DNA of 6,265 nt from an uncultured Acidobacteriota bacterium (GCA_946887105.1 CAMPKJ010000281.1:1-6265), one strand, 5' to 3'; shown: positions 1 through 5,887, numbered from the stretch's first letter. The notes: generated by a model not told the origin, from the letters alone. Numbers and translations: made by a program.

Positions 1-170
1 GTGATCACGCGTGCGGCGGTGGCGCGCGTGAGCGGATCGGCGTCCGCGAGCGCGTCGGTCATGATCGCGGAATCGAGCACCGGTTCGTTGACGTGCAATG
101 CAATCGTCACCGCGTCTTTTGCAAACACCGGCACAGCCGCGAGCAGACAGGCGAGCACGAAGCGGAGCAT
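1..170 (-). CDS. Exported protein of unknown function, N-terminal fragment
   Basis: An open frame reads leftwards from an ATG at 170-168 and is still open at the window edge, giving 56 complete codons. The first 17 residues look like a Sec signal peptide: MLRF, then a hydrophobic core LACLLAAVPVFA, with a plausible cleavage site VFA|KD. The mature start has a short beta-like segment (VTIALHV), then residues about 36-56 (ALADADPLTRATAARVI) that resemble the beginning of a HEAT-type helical repeat, where D-x-x-P-x-x-R-x-x-A is common. That resemblance is weak and rests on one copy. The gene is divergent from dihydropyrimidinase with only 38 bases between the starts. There is no Shine-Dalgarno; a TAGACT hexamer lies 7 bases before the ATG. 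The opposite strand is also open here, but it lacks any recognisable protein features. The function is unknown. Confidence 0.6.
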   Translation of the reverse strand, partial: MLRFVLACLLAAVPVFAKDAVTIALHVNEPVLDSAIMTDALADADPLTRATAARVI

Positions 171-177
171 TGCCGTA

Positions 178-183
178 AGTCTA
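178..183 (-). promoter_or_regulatory. Candidate -10 box for the leftward exported-protein gene
   Basis: Read on the minus strand this is TAGACT, close to the TATAAT consensus, ending 7 bases before the ATG at 170. Transcription would start at or next to the start codon, which fits the absence of a ribosome binding site. No convincing -35 box is visible. Confidence 0.3.
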
Positions 184-194
184 GAGTACGCGGC

Positions 195-200
195 TACAAT
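195..200 (+). promoter_or_regulatory. Candidate -10 box for dihydropyrimidinase
   Basis: TACAAT matches the -10 consensus at five of six positions and ends 8 bases before the ATG at 209. A TTGCCG at 170-175 could be a -35 element, though the 19-base spacing is long. No Shine-Dalgarno lies between this box and the ATG, so the transcript is probably leaderless or nearly so. The box lies in the 38-base gap shared with the divergent gene on the left. Confidence 0.4.
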
Positions 201-208
201 GCGTCGCA

Positions 209-1594
209 ATGAAAACCGTCATTCGCAATGGCCGCATCGTCACCGCCGTCGACGATTACCACGCCGATCTGCTCATCGAAGACGGCAAGGTCGCGATGAT
301 TGCAAAAAGCATCGACATCGATGCCGACCGCGTCATCGACGCAAAGGGCCGGCTGGTCATCCCGGGCGGCATCGACCCGCACACGCACATGGATCTGCCA
401 TTCGGCGGAACGTCGTCGTCGGATGACTTCGACACCGGCACCGTCGGCGCCGCGCACGGCGGCACGACCACCATCATCGACTTCGCCGTGCAGTACAAAG
501 GGCAGGCGCTCAATGAAGCGCTCGACGTGTGGCACGCCAAGGCCGCCGGCAAGGCTTCCATCGACTACGGATTTCATCTGATCTGCACCGACCTGCCCGA
601 CCAGCGGCTGCCCGAGATGCGCTCGATGATCGATCAGGGCGTGTCGAGCTTCAAACTGTTCATGGCCTATCCGGGCGTGTTCCTCGTCGACGACGCCACG
701 ATTTTCAAAGCCATGGGGATGGCCGGCGAGCACGGTGGCCTGATCTGCATGCACGCGGAGAACGGCGTGGTCATCGACGCGATCGTGAAGCGCGCGCTGG
801 CGGAAGGCAGGACCGCGCCGAAGTATCACGCGCTCACGCGTCCGACGAAGGCGGAGGCGGAAGGCGTGCATCGCGCCATTGCGCTCGCGGACATGGCCAA
901 CACGCCGGTGTACATCGTGCACCTCAGTTCCAGCGATGCGCTCGACGAAGTGACGCGCGCGCGCGACAACGGCATTCCTGCGTTCGCCGAGACCTGTCCG
1001 CAGTACCTCTTCCTCGACTACAGCGTGTACGAGCAGCCGGGATTCGAAGGCGCGAAGTGGGTGATGACGCCGCCCATTCGCGAGAAGTGGAATCAGGACA
1101 AGCTGTGGCGCGGACTGCAGTTCAACGACCTGCAGGTCGTGTCGACCGACCACTGTCCGTTCTGTTTCAAAGAACAGAAGGAGCTCGGGAGGGATGACTT
1201 CTCGAAGATCCCGAACGGCGGTCCTGGCGTCGAACATCGCATGAGCCTGATCTACAACGGCGGCGTCGCGCAGGGCCGCATCTCCGTGAACCGTTTCGTC
1301 GAGCTCACCTCCACCGCCGCCGCGAAGATCTTCGGCCTCTTCCCGCGCAAGGGCACGATCGCGGTGGGATCGGACGCCGATATCGTGATCTTCGATCCGG
1401 ACGAGGAGATGACCATCAGCGCCAGGACGCACCACATGAACGTAGACTTCTCGTGCTACGAGGGAATGACCGTGCGCGGCGTGACGAAAACCGTGCTGTC
1501 GCGCGGCGAAGTGGTGATCGAGGAAGGGCAGTACGCAGGGCGGAAGGGGCACGGCTCGTTCCTGAAACGGGGTCTGGCCTTCTCACCGCGATGA
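209..1594 (+). CDS. hydA: Dihydropyrimidinase / D-hydantoinase
   Basis: This is a 461-residue cyclic amidohydrolase of the binuclear-metal amidohydrolase superfamily. It hydrolyses the ring of 5,6-dihydrouracil or dihydrothymine to the N-carbamoyl-beta-amino acid in the cytoplasm; family members also open 5-substituted hydantoins. The length is normal for the family. The expected metal ligands are all present: H58 and H60 in DPHTH, K149 in SSFKLFMAYPG (the lysine carboxylated in this family), H182 in MHAEN, H238 in VHLSSSDA and D314 in STDHCPF. Y154 matches the catalytic tyrosine and N336 in PNGGPG the substrate-contacting asparagine. Position 287 (MTPPIR) is Thr where many characterised hydantoinases have Ser. 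The C-terminal beta-sandwich segment follows KGTIAVGSDADIVIFDP. The ATG at 209 is chosen because the protein begins at once with the family's first strand (MKTVIRNGRIVTA). A beta-ureidopropionase-like gene at the right edge supports a pyrimidine rather than a purely hydantoin role. True substrate preference cannot be read from sequence. Confidence 0.93.
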   Translation: MKTVIRNGRIVTAVDDYHADLLIEDGKVAMIAKSIDIDADRVIDAKGRLVIPGGIDPHTHMDLPFGGTSSSDDFDTGTVGAAHGGTTTIIDFAVQYKGQALNEALDVWHAKAAGKASIDYGFHLICTDLPDQRLPEMRSMIDQGVSSFKLFMAYPGVFLVDDATIFKAMGMAGEHGGLICMHAENGVVIDAIVKRALAEGRTAPKYHALTRPTKAEAEGVHRAIALADMANTPVYIVHLSSSDALDEVTRARDNGIPAFAETCPQYLFLDYSVYEQPGFEGAKWVMTPPIREKWNQDKLWRGLQFNDLQVVSTDHCPFCFKEQKELGRDDFSKIPNGGPGVEHRMSLIYNGGVAQGRISVNRFVELTSTAAAKIFGLFPRKGTIAVGSDADIVIFDPDEEMTISARTHHMNVDFSCYEGMTVRGVTKTVLSRGEVVIEEGQYAGRKGHGSFLKRGLAFSPR

Positions 1595-1597
1595 GGG
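1593..1597 (+). promoter_or_regulatory. Ribosome binding site supporting the start at 1606
   Basis: GAGGG overlaps the dihydropyrimidinase stop codon (1592-1594) and lies 8 bases before the ATG at 1606. An alternative in-frame ATG at 1591 overlaps the upstream stop as ATGA, but it would place the Shine-Dalgarno inside the gene and add five polar residues before the signal peptide. The site therefore favours 1606, and translation probably continues from the upstream gene. Confidence 0.45.
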
Positions 1598-1605
1598 CTT
1601 CATCC

Positions 1606-2115
1606 ATGAAACCGCGCTTCGTTGTTTTTGCAGTTTGTGCGCTGTCGTTTCTTGCGCCGTTCAGCATTGCGAAGGTACCGCACTGGTACAGGCATCCCGG
1701 GACGCCGGTGACGATCGAATGGTCCGGATTCGAGCTCCGGGCGATGTTGCCGCAAGGCTGGTCGGCCACGGCCAGCGGCTTCGCTCCCCCCGCGGATCTC
1801 GCCTCCTCCTGCCACGTGCGCGGCGTGTTCCATACCGATCGCAAGTGGGATGACTTTCTCGTGTCGTCACTGCTCGCCGGCGATGAGCGATACGTGCTGA
1901 AAATCGGAGGTCATCCCGCTGTCTCCAGCCGCTACGTGCGAGAGGCCCGCACGATCCGCAAGATCTACATCGACCTTGCCGCGCTTCAACCCGACAGCGG
2001 CGCAGTGTGGACGTTCGAAGGGAATCCGACGCCGGAGGGATCGGACTGTGAGCGGCAGTTCGTGGCCATGATCCAGAGCGCGAGAATCACGCGCGCCACG
2101 GCCACAGCACCGTGA
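1606..2115 (+). CDS. Small exported protein of unknown function
   Basis: The product is 169 residues from the ATG at 1606. Residues 1-22 form a clear Sec signal peptide (MKPRFVVFAVCALSFLAPFSIA, cleavage after A22), with no lipobox at the cleavage point. The mature part has two cysteines, C69 and C148, which could form a disulfide in the periplasm. The pattern is a strand ending in LPQGW, a conserved-looking WDDFL segment, a KIGGHPAV turn, a YIDL strand, and a closing helix FVAMIQSARI. This order loosely resembles the PsbP/Mog1-like fold of small secreted proteins, which is an inference from pattern only. The gene starts 11 bases after the dihydropyrimidinase stop on the same strand and is probably cotranscribed with it, but nothing in the protein suggests a role in pyrimidine breakdown. 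No enzyme motif is visible. Confidence 0.75.
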   Translation: MKPRFVVFAVCALSFLAPFSIAKVPHWYRHPGTPVTIEWSGFELRAMLPQGWSATASGFAPPADLASSCHVRGVFHTDRKWDDFLVSSLLAGDERYVLKIGGHPAVSSRYVREARTIRKIYIDLAALQPDSGAVWTFEGNPTPEGSDCERQFVAMIQSARITRATATAP

Positions 2116-2121
2116 CGACGA

Positions 2122-2508
2122 TCAGAACTGCTTCATGAGCGGCACGTCATTGCCATCCGGCATCGCCGCCACCACCCGCCGCGTCGTGATCACCAGCACC
2201 GGCATCCGCAACCGTTTCGCTTCCTCGCGATCCTGCGCGGACGGCTGGTCCTCGCCGTACGGATGGGTGTGCAGAATGGCGATCGTGCCCATCGGGATCC
2301 GGCCTCGGAACGACGCATGGCGGTGCGAGCCCGGCGCCCACGGCTCGAGCGTCAGCGTGCCATCGCTCTCGCGAATCAGAAATGCCGCACGCTCGCGCGG
2401 CAGGCGTCCATAGCCGCTCTCCGCGAGCAGCGACTGGTACCAGAACGCCGCCTGCGGACGGGTCAGATCGCTGAACAGCAGCGTCGCGAGAATCACCAGC
2501 GCATGCAC
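2122..2508 (-). CDS. JAMM/MPN-domain putative metallopeptidase
   Basis: A 128-residue protein whose core is a JAMM (JAB1/MPN/Mov34) zinc site. H80-T-H82 is followed by exactly seven residues and then S90-A-Q-D93, the family signature HxH-x7-SxxD. E39 in PRERAAFLI lies where these enzymes carry the catalytic glutamate. Family members are zinc isopeptidases or peptidases; the substrate here is unknown. The start is a GTG at 2508. It is the only usable start after the in-frame stop at 2604-2602, apart from internal GTGs. Residues 3-12 (ALVILATLLF) are hydrophobic and may be a short export signal or anchor, but there is no basic N-terminus, so the location is uncertain. The gene is convergent with the exported-protein gene (6 bases between stops) and divergent from the wHTH-FHA gene. 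No ubiquitin-like partner, E1 or E2 gene is nearby. The motif is strong; the activity is inferred. Confidence 0.8.
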   Translation of the reverse strand: MHALVILATLLFSDLTRPQAAFWYQSLLAESGYGRLPRERAAFLIRESDGTLTLEPWAPGSHRHASFRGRIPMGTIAILHTHPYGEDQPSAQDREEAKRLRMPVLVITTRRVVAAMPDGNDVPLMKQF

Positions 2509-2567
2509 ACCCGCAGGCTGCCCGCGAGCGCCCGCGGAAGACCTGTGCGCGAGCTGGGAAAAAGCTG

Positions 2568-2573
2568 GATACT
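2568..2573 (+). promoter_or_regulatory. Candidate -10 box for the wHTH-FHA gene
   Basis: GATACT lies in the only AT-richer part of the 71-base divergent gap (2509-2579) and ends 6 bases before the ATG at 2580. No Shine-Dalgarno is placed to serve that ATG; the GGGAAAAAG at 2556-2564 is too far upstream. The core TGGATACTGCGC resembles the TGGATAATGCGC before the amidohydrolase at 5849-5860. No -35 box stands out. Confidence 0.35.
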
Positions 2574-2579
2574 GCGCGC

Positions 2580-3197
2580 ATGCCGCTCCGGTTCGGTGCG
2601 TTCACCTTCGATGCGCAGCAGCGCGAGCTTCGCCGCAACGGTGAGACGCTTCCGCTATCGCCGAAAGCGTTCCTCCTGCTCGAGCTGCTGATCGACGCCC
2701 GTCCGAATCCGGTCGCGCACGATGTGCTCTACCATCGCCTCTGGCCCGATGTCGTCGTCGAGCCGGGCAATCTGCACGGCCTCGTCTCCGAGATCCGCGC
2801 CACGCTCCACGATCATGATCACGCCATCGTGCGCACCGTGCATCGCGTCGGCTATGCGTTCGCCGCCGCCGGCGCCATGGAGGAAGGCGTCCGCTACTCG
2901 ATCCTCCTCGGCAGCGACGAGATCCCGCTGCGCAGCGGCGAAAACGTGATCGGCCGCGATCCGCACGACGCCATCGTCATCCACGCGCCCGACGTCTCAC
3001 GCCATCACGCGCGCCTGACCGTCGCCGGCACGCGCGTCACGCTCGAAGACCTCGGCAGCAAGAACGGCACGTTCATCGGCACGCGGCGCGTCACCGGTCC
3101 CGTCGAAGTCGCGCCGGGCGACGACCTCCTCATCGGCACCGTGCGTTTGCGGCTGGTGCAGGTCGACGCGGTGGCCACGACCGCGACCGCTACCTGA
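2580..3197 (+). CDS. Winged-helix DNA-binding protein with C-terminal FHA domain
   Basis: A 205-residue two-domain protein. Residues about 4-94 form an OmpR/PhoB-type effector domain (Trans_reg_C): the N-terminal strands FGAFTFDAQQRELRRNG, LSPKAFLLLELLI as the first helices, VVVEPGNLHGLVSEIRATL as the recognition-helix region, and the wing IVRTVHRVGYAF. Residues about 105-195 form a forkhead-associated domain with its usual phosphothreonine-contacting residues: G125-R126, S140-R-H-H143 and K161-N162-G163-T. There is no receiver domain and no transmembrane segment. A short linker (about 95-104) joins the two parts. The expected role is a transcription regulator that docks on a phosphothreonine peptide, or changes state through one. 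Its convergent neighbour is a Ser/Thr kinase, the obvious candidate for making that mark. Mycobacterial EmbR has the same two domains with a BTAD between them, which is absent here. The domain calls are firm; target genes and the kinase link are inferred. Confidence 0.9.
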   Translation: MPLRFGAFTFDAQQRELRRNGETLPLSPKAFLLLELLIDARPNPVAHDVLYHRLWPDVVVEPGNLHGLVSEIRATLHDHDHAIVRTVHRVGYAFAAAGAMEEGVRYSILLGSDEIPLRSGENVIGRDPHDAIVIHAPDVSRHHARLTVAGTRVTLEDLGSKNGTFIGTRRVTGPVEVAPGDDLLIGTVRLRLVQVDAVATTATAT

Positions 3198-3226
3198 AGT
3201 CCCGGATGCTATCTGAAGTCGCGGAC
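3189..3226. repeat. Imperfect 19-bp tandem repeat at convergent gene ends
   Basis: Copy one is GCTACCTGAAGTCCCGGAT (3189-3207) and copy two, directly adjacent, is GCTATCTGAAGTCGCGGAC (3208-3226); 16 of 19 bases agree. Copy one carries the TGA stop of the wHTH-FHA gene. Copy two carries, on the minus strand, the last codons and the TAG of the kinase (VRDFR-stop). Copy one on the minus strand would read IRDFR-stop in a different frame. It may be a local duplication or the leftover end of a second kinase gene. Confidence 0.75.
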
Positions 3227-3233
3227 AAGCATC
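3205..3233. terminator. Possible hairpin between convergent genes
   Basis: GATGCT (3205-3210) and AGCATC (3228-3233) can pair across a 17-base loop that itself contains GTC-GCG-GAC. The position, at the end of two converging genes, suits a shared terminator, but the stem is only six pairs and no T-run follows on either strand. It overlaps the tandem repeat and the kinase C-terminus. Confidence 0.15.
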
Positions 3234-5812
3234 GCGTCGGACGTCCCCTGCCCGCGCGTGATCACCATCCGGTTTCCGTCCGGCGCGAGCGCGAACGAAT
3301 AGATCTCGCCCGATTCGAAGAACGTCAGCTGGCGCGGCTCGCCGCCATCGATGTCCTGGATCCAGATGTTCGCGATGTCACTGATGAAGTCGACGTAGAG
3401 AAACGCGCGGCCGTTCGGATGCCACTGCGTGGTGGGCGGTCCACCGCTGCGCGGCGCGGTGAAGTAGCGCGGCTGGCTTTTCCCATTCATCGGAAGGATC
3501 GCCGTACGCCAGAGCGGCACTCCGGGCGTCGTCGAGCGCAGACGGCACAACAGCCACTTGCCATCGGGTGAGACGGAGGGCCGGTTGGCCGGTTGTTCGG
3601 TGATGCGTACCGAGGGGCTCTTGCCGTCCATCGGCGTGCGCCATACCTGCTGCCCGTCGTCGAAACGGAGATGGACGATCGACTGGCCGTCGGGCGTGAA
3701 CGACGGCCACGCGCTGTTCGTGCCGCGTGTGAGCTGGCGCGCGTTTGCGCCGGTCGCGTCGGCGGTCCAGACCTCATTCGAGCCCGACTTGTCGGAGATG
3801 AACGCGATGCGCCTCCCGTCGGGCGAGACCACCAGCGACCGCACCGGCTGGTTCTGGATGAGACGCCGCGGCGCGCCGCCGTTCACGTCGACGGCGAAGT
3901 AGGCGTTCGTGCCGCTCGCGTGCGAGCTGAACACCACCTCGCGATCGCTCAGCCAGCCGACGCCGCCGGCACCGCCGCCTACCCAGTTGCCGACGCCGGA
4001 CGTCAGCGCGCGCTCCCGCTTTCCGTCGAGCGTGGTCAGGTAGATGTTCGAGTCGGAGACGTTGCGCACGACCGAAAACGACTTCGCGTCCGCGGTCGGT
4101 TTGACTCCGAAGTACGCGCTGACCTCGGAGGTGATCTTGCGTGCGGTGGTCTCGCCCGCGGGCACGAACCAGATCTGCGGCGGCTGCTCGCGTTCGTACA
4201 CGCACACCAGCATCCCGCTGCCGTCGGGCAGCCACGCGTACGAGTCGATGCCGGGAAACTTCGGCGTGGGGATCCGGGTGAGGTCGCCGGTGGCGAGCGT
4301 CAGGCGATACAGCGCCATCTCGCGCGCCTGCTGCACCGTTCCCATCACGAACGTGATCGCCGCTCCGTCGTGCGTCCAGACCGGCACTTCGACGTGATCC
4401 GGCCGCTTGCGCCGCAGCACGACCTGCTCGCCGCTGCCGTCGATCGCGGCGATGGTGATGGCCGATTCGCGCGTCAACACGTTGAAGCGGCGGAAGACGA
4501 TGCGCGTGCCGTCGGGCGAGAGCGAGTACCACGATTCGGTGTCGTCGGCGATGCGGCGCGCCGCGCCGCCGAGGAGCGGGATCTGCTCGATGATTCCGAC
4601 GTTCGGCTCGGCGCGTTCGGCCACGACGTAGTAGGCGTAGTTGCTGTCCGGCGAGACCGAGAGGTTGAAGTAGTAGCGCGGTGCGGTATCGGCGATTTTC
4701 GTGACCGTGCCGGAGGCGATCTGCTTCACGTACAGCGCCTGCCCGTCGCCTTCGCGCACCGCGTGCACGAGATACTTCCCGTCCGGCGAGATGGCCGCGG
4801 TCATGACCCGGCCCGAGTTCGTGAGGCGCGTCATCATCATGCCGCGCTGTTCGGGCTTCGGTTCCTGGCGCGTGAGCCACCACGCCGCCGCACCCGCGGC
4901 CACGACGAGAGCCACGATCGCCGCGATCCACGTCGTCCGGCGCGCACGCGGCGTGAACGGGTCGAGCTCCTCGACCGCTTCGCGCAGATCGAGCGCCGCA
5001 TCGCGTAAGGAGTCGTATCGACGCGCCGGCTCTTTGTGCAGACAGCGTTGCACGACCCGGCGCAGCGGCTTCGGCACGCGATCGAGCGGAGGCTCGTGAT
5101 GGACGACGTTGTGCAGCGTGTCCGCGTATTGCGGCGCCGCGAACGGGCTGGTGCCGGTCAGCAGTTCATAGAGCACGGTCCCGAACGAGAAGACATCCGT
5201 GCGGCGGTCGAGCGGCTTCCCTTCCACCTGCTCCGGCGACATGTACGCGGTCGTGCCGACGCGCGACGTCGGAGTGGTGATTCCTGTGGACCCGCTCGGC
5301 CCCGATGCCCGATCGCCGATCCGTTCCGTCAGCTTGGCAACGCCGAAGTCGACGATCTTCGCGTGACCGTCGGCCGTGACCATGATGTTGTCCGGCTTGA
5401 GGTCGCGGTGCACGATGCCGGCGTCGTGCGCCTTCGCCAGTCCGTCCGCGACCTGCGCCATCACCTCGACGCGACTGGCAACGCTGCGACGCCTGCGCAT
5501 CCACTCCGACAGCGGCACGCCGTCGATGAGCTCCATGGCCAGGAAGTGCAGGTCGCCATCGGAGCCGGCGTCATGAACGGCCACGATGGAGGGATGGTTG
5601 AGCGTCGCGGACGCGCGCACTTCGCGGACGAACCGCGCCACGCGCTCGGGATCGGACGTACGGTGCTTCGGCAGGATCTTCAGCGCCACCCGCCGGCCGA
5701 GCTGGCTGTCCTCGGCCGAGTAGACCTCGCCCATTCCGCCTCGGCGGAGCAGGGAAACGATCTCGTATCGCCCGACGCGCGTGCCGGGCGGGACGGGCTC
5801 CGTGGCAGTCAT
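3209..5812 (-). CDS. Transmembrane Ser/Thr protein kinase with PD40/TolB-like propeller
   Basis: An 867-residue PknB-like kinase. Residues about 15-280 are the kinase domain: glycine loop RRGGMGEVY (23-31), K45 in VALKIL, helix-C E64, catalytic HRDLKPDN (135-142), DFG 155-157, a Ser/Thr-rich activation segment 158-191, SPE 192-194 and D206 in RTDVFSFG. All catalytic residues are present. The first glycine of the loop is replaced by R23. A single membrane span lies at about 295-313 after a basic RARR, which should leave the kinase in the cytoplasm and the C-terminus in the periplasm. Residues about 325-867 hold roughly ten SPDG-type repeats (for example 342, 432, 663, 748, 843), a TolB/PD40 beta-propeller that probably senses a ligand or partner. 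The ATG at 5812 gives a normal N-terminus (GRYEIVSLL). The gene is convergent with the wHTH-FHA gene, 11 bases apart, and divergent from the amidohydrolase. The ligand and targets are unknown. Confidence 0.93.
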   Translation of the reverse strand: MTATEPVPPGTRVGRYEIVSLLRRGGMGEVYSAEDSQLGRRVALKILPKHRTSDPERVARFVREVRASATLNHPSIVAVHDAGSDGDLHFLAMELIDGVPLSEWMRRRRSVASRVEVMAQVADGLAKAHDAGIVHRDLKPDNIMVTADGHAKIVDFGVAKLTERIGDRASGPSGSTGITTPTSRVGTTAYMSPEQVEGKPLDRRTDVFSFGTVLYELLTGTSPFAAPQYADTLHNVVHHEPPLDRVPKPLRRVVQRCLHKEPARRYDSLRDAALDLREAVEELDPFTPRARRTTWIAAIVALVVAAGAAAWWLTRQEPKPEQRGMMMTRLTNSGRVMTAAISPDGKYLVHAVREGDGQALYVKQIASGTVTKIADTAPRYYFNLSVSPDSNYAYYVVAERAEPNVGIIEQIPLLGGAARRIADDTESWYSLSPDGTRIVFRRFNVLTRESAITIAAIDGSGEQVVLRRKRPDHVEVPVWTHDGAAITFVMGTVQQAREMALYRLTLATGDLTRIPTPKFPGIDSYAWLPDGSGMLVCVYEREQPPQIWFVPAGETTARKITSEVSAYFGVKPTADAKSFSVVRNVSDSNIYLTTLDGKRERALTSGVGNWVGGGAGGVGWLSDREVVFSSHASGTNAYFAVDVNGGAPRRLIQNQPVRSLVVSPDGRRIAFISDKSGSNEVWTADATGANARQLTRGTNSAWPSFTPDGQSIVHLRFDDGQQVWRTPMDGKSPSVRITEQPANRPSVSPDGKWLLCRLRSTTPGVPLWRTAILPMNGKSQPRYFTAPRSGGPPTTQWHPNGRAFLYVDFISDIANIWIQDIDGGEPRQLTFFESGEIYSFALAPDGNRMVITRGQGTSDAMLVRDFR

Positions 5813-5822
5813 GACTCACATC

Positions 5823-5828
5823 GATATA
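5823..5828 (-). promoter_or_regulatory. Candidate -10 box for the kinase
   Basis: Read leftwards this is TATATC, ending 10 bases before the kinase ATG at 5812. Only a weak GTGAG, two bases from the ATG, could act as a Shine-Dalgarno, so the transcript may be leaderless or have a very short leader. A -35 box at ordinary spacing would fall at about 5846-5851 (CCAACT, poor), overlapping the rightward -10 box. Confidence 0.3.
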
Positions 5829-5833
5829 CGGGG

Positions 5834-5844
5834 TTGACCGGCAA
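5834..5844. promoter_or_regulatory. Possible operator: imperfect palindrome between divergent promoters
   Basis: TTGACCGGCAA is an 11-base near-palindrome (four of five arm pairs match) lying between the two candidate -10 boxes. A protein bound here could affect both genes. A palindrome this short can arise by chance, so this is only a suggestion. Confidence 0.15.
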
Positions 5845-5850
5845 AAGTTG

Positions 5851-5856
5851 GATAAT
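5851..5856 (+). promoter_or_regulatory. Candidate -10 box for the amidohydrolase
   Basis: GATAAT differs from TATAAT at one position and lies 31 bases before the ATG at 5888, leaving a leader of about 25 bases. The TTGACC at 5834-5839 resembles a -35 box but is only 11 bases away, too close for a standard sigma-70 promoter. Confidence 0.4.
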
Positions 5857-5874
5857 GCGCATCCACATCACCTC

Positions 5875-5880
5875 GGAGGA
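5875..5880 (+). promoter_or_regulatory. Ribosome binding site of the amidohydrolase
   Basis: GGAGGA followed by 7 bases and the ATG at 5888 is a strong, well-spaced Shine-Dalgarno. It fixes the start and is the strongest such site in the window; most other starts here lack one. Confidence 0.8.
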
Positions 5881-5887
5881 AAGCTCA

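Noticed and set aside
1..426. Rightward open frame from the left edge into dihydropyrimidinase
   Set aside because: Low-complexity Ser/Ala/Thr, then Arg/His-rich sequence, no signal or domain, and it overlaps both a signal-peptide gene on the other strand and the dihydropyrimidinase start.
194..1552. 452-codon open frame antisense to dihydropyrimidinase
   Set aside because: It has no recognisable motif, is rich in Arg, His and Val as expected for a complement of GC-biased codons, and lies entirely opposite a gene with an intact catalytic site.
1591..1608. ATGA overlap start at 1591 for the exported protein
   Set aside because: In frame, but it would add five residues before the signal peptide and leave no Shine-Dalgarno upstream; the GAGGG at 1593-1597 is well placed for 1606 instead.
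2097..2114. CACGG...CCGTG inverted repeat as a terminator of the exported-protein gene
   Set aside because: Only five pairs, inside the coding end, with no T-run; too weak in DNA this GC-rich.
2811..2820. GATCATGATC palindrome as a binding site
   Set aside because: It lies inside the winged-helix coding sequence, where it encodes the His-Asp-His-Asp run before the wing; a coding coincidence is the simpler explanation.
3593..5008. 471-codon open frame antisense to the kinase propeller
   Set aside because: Composition is dominated by Arg, Ala, Val and Asp with no motif; the opposite strand carries a full kinase with regular PD40 repeats.
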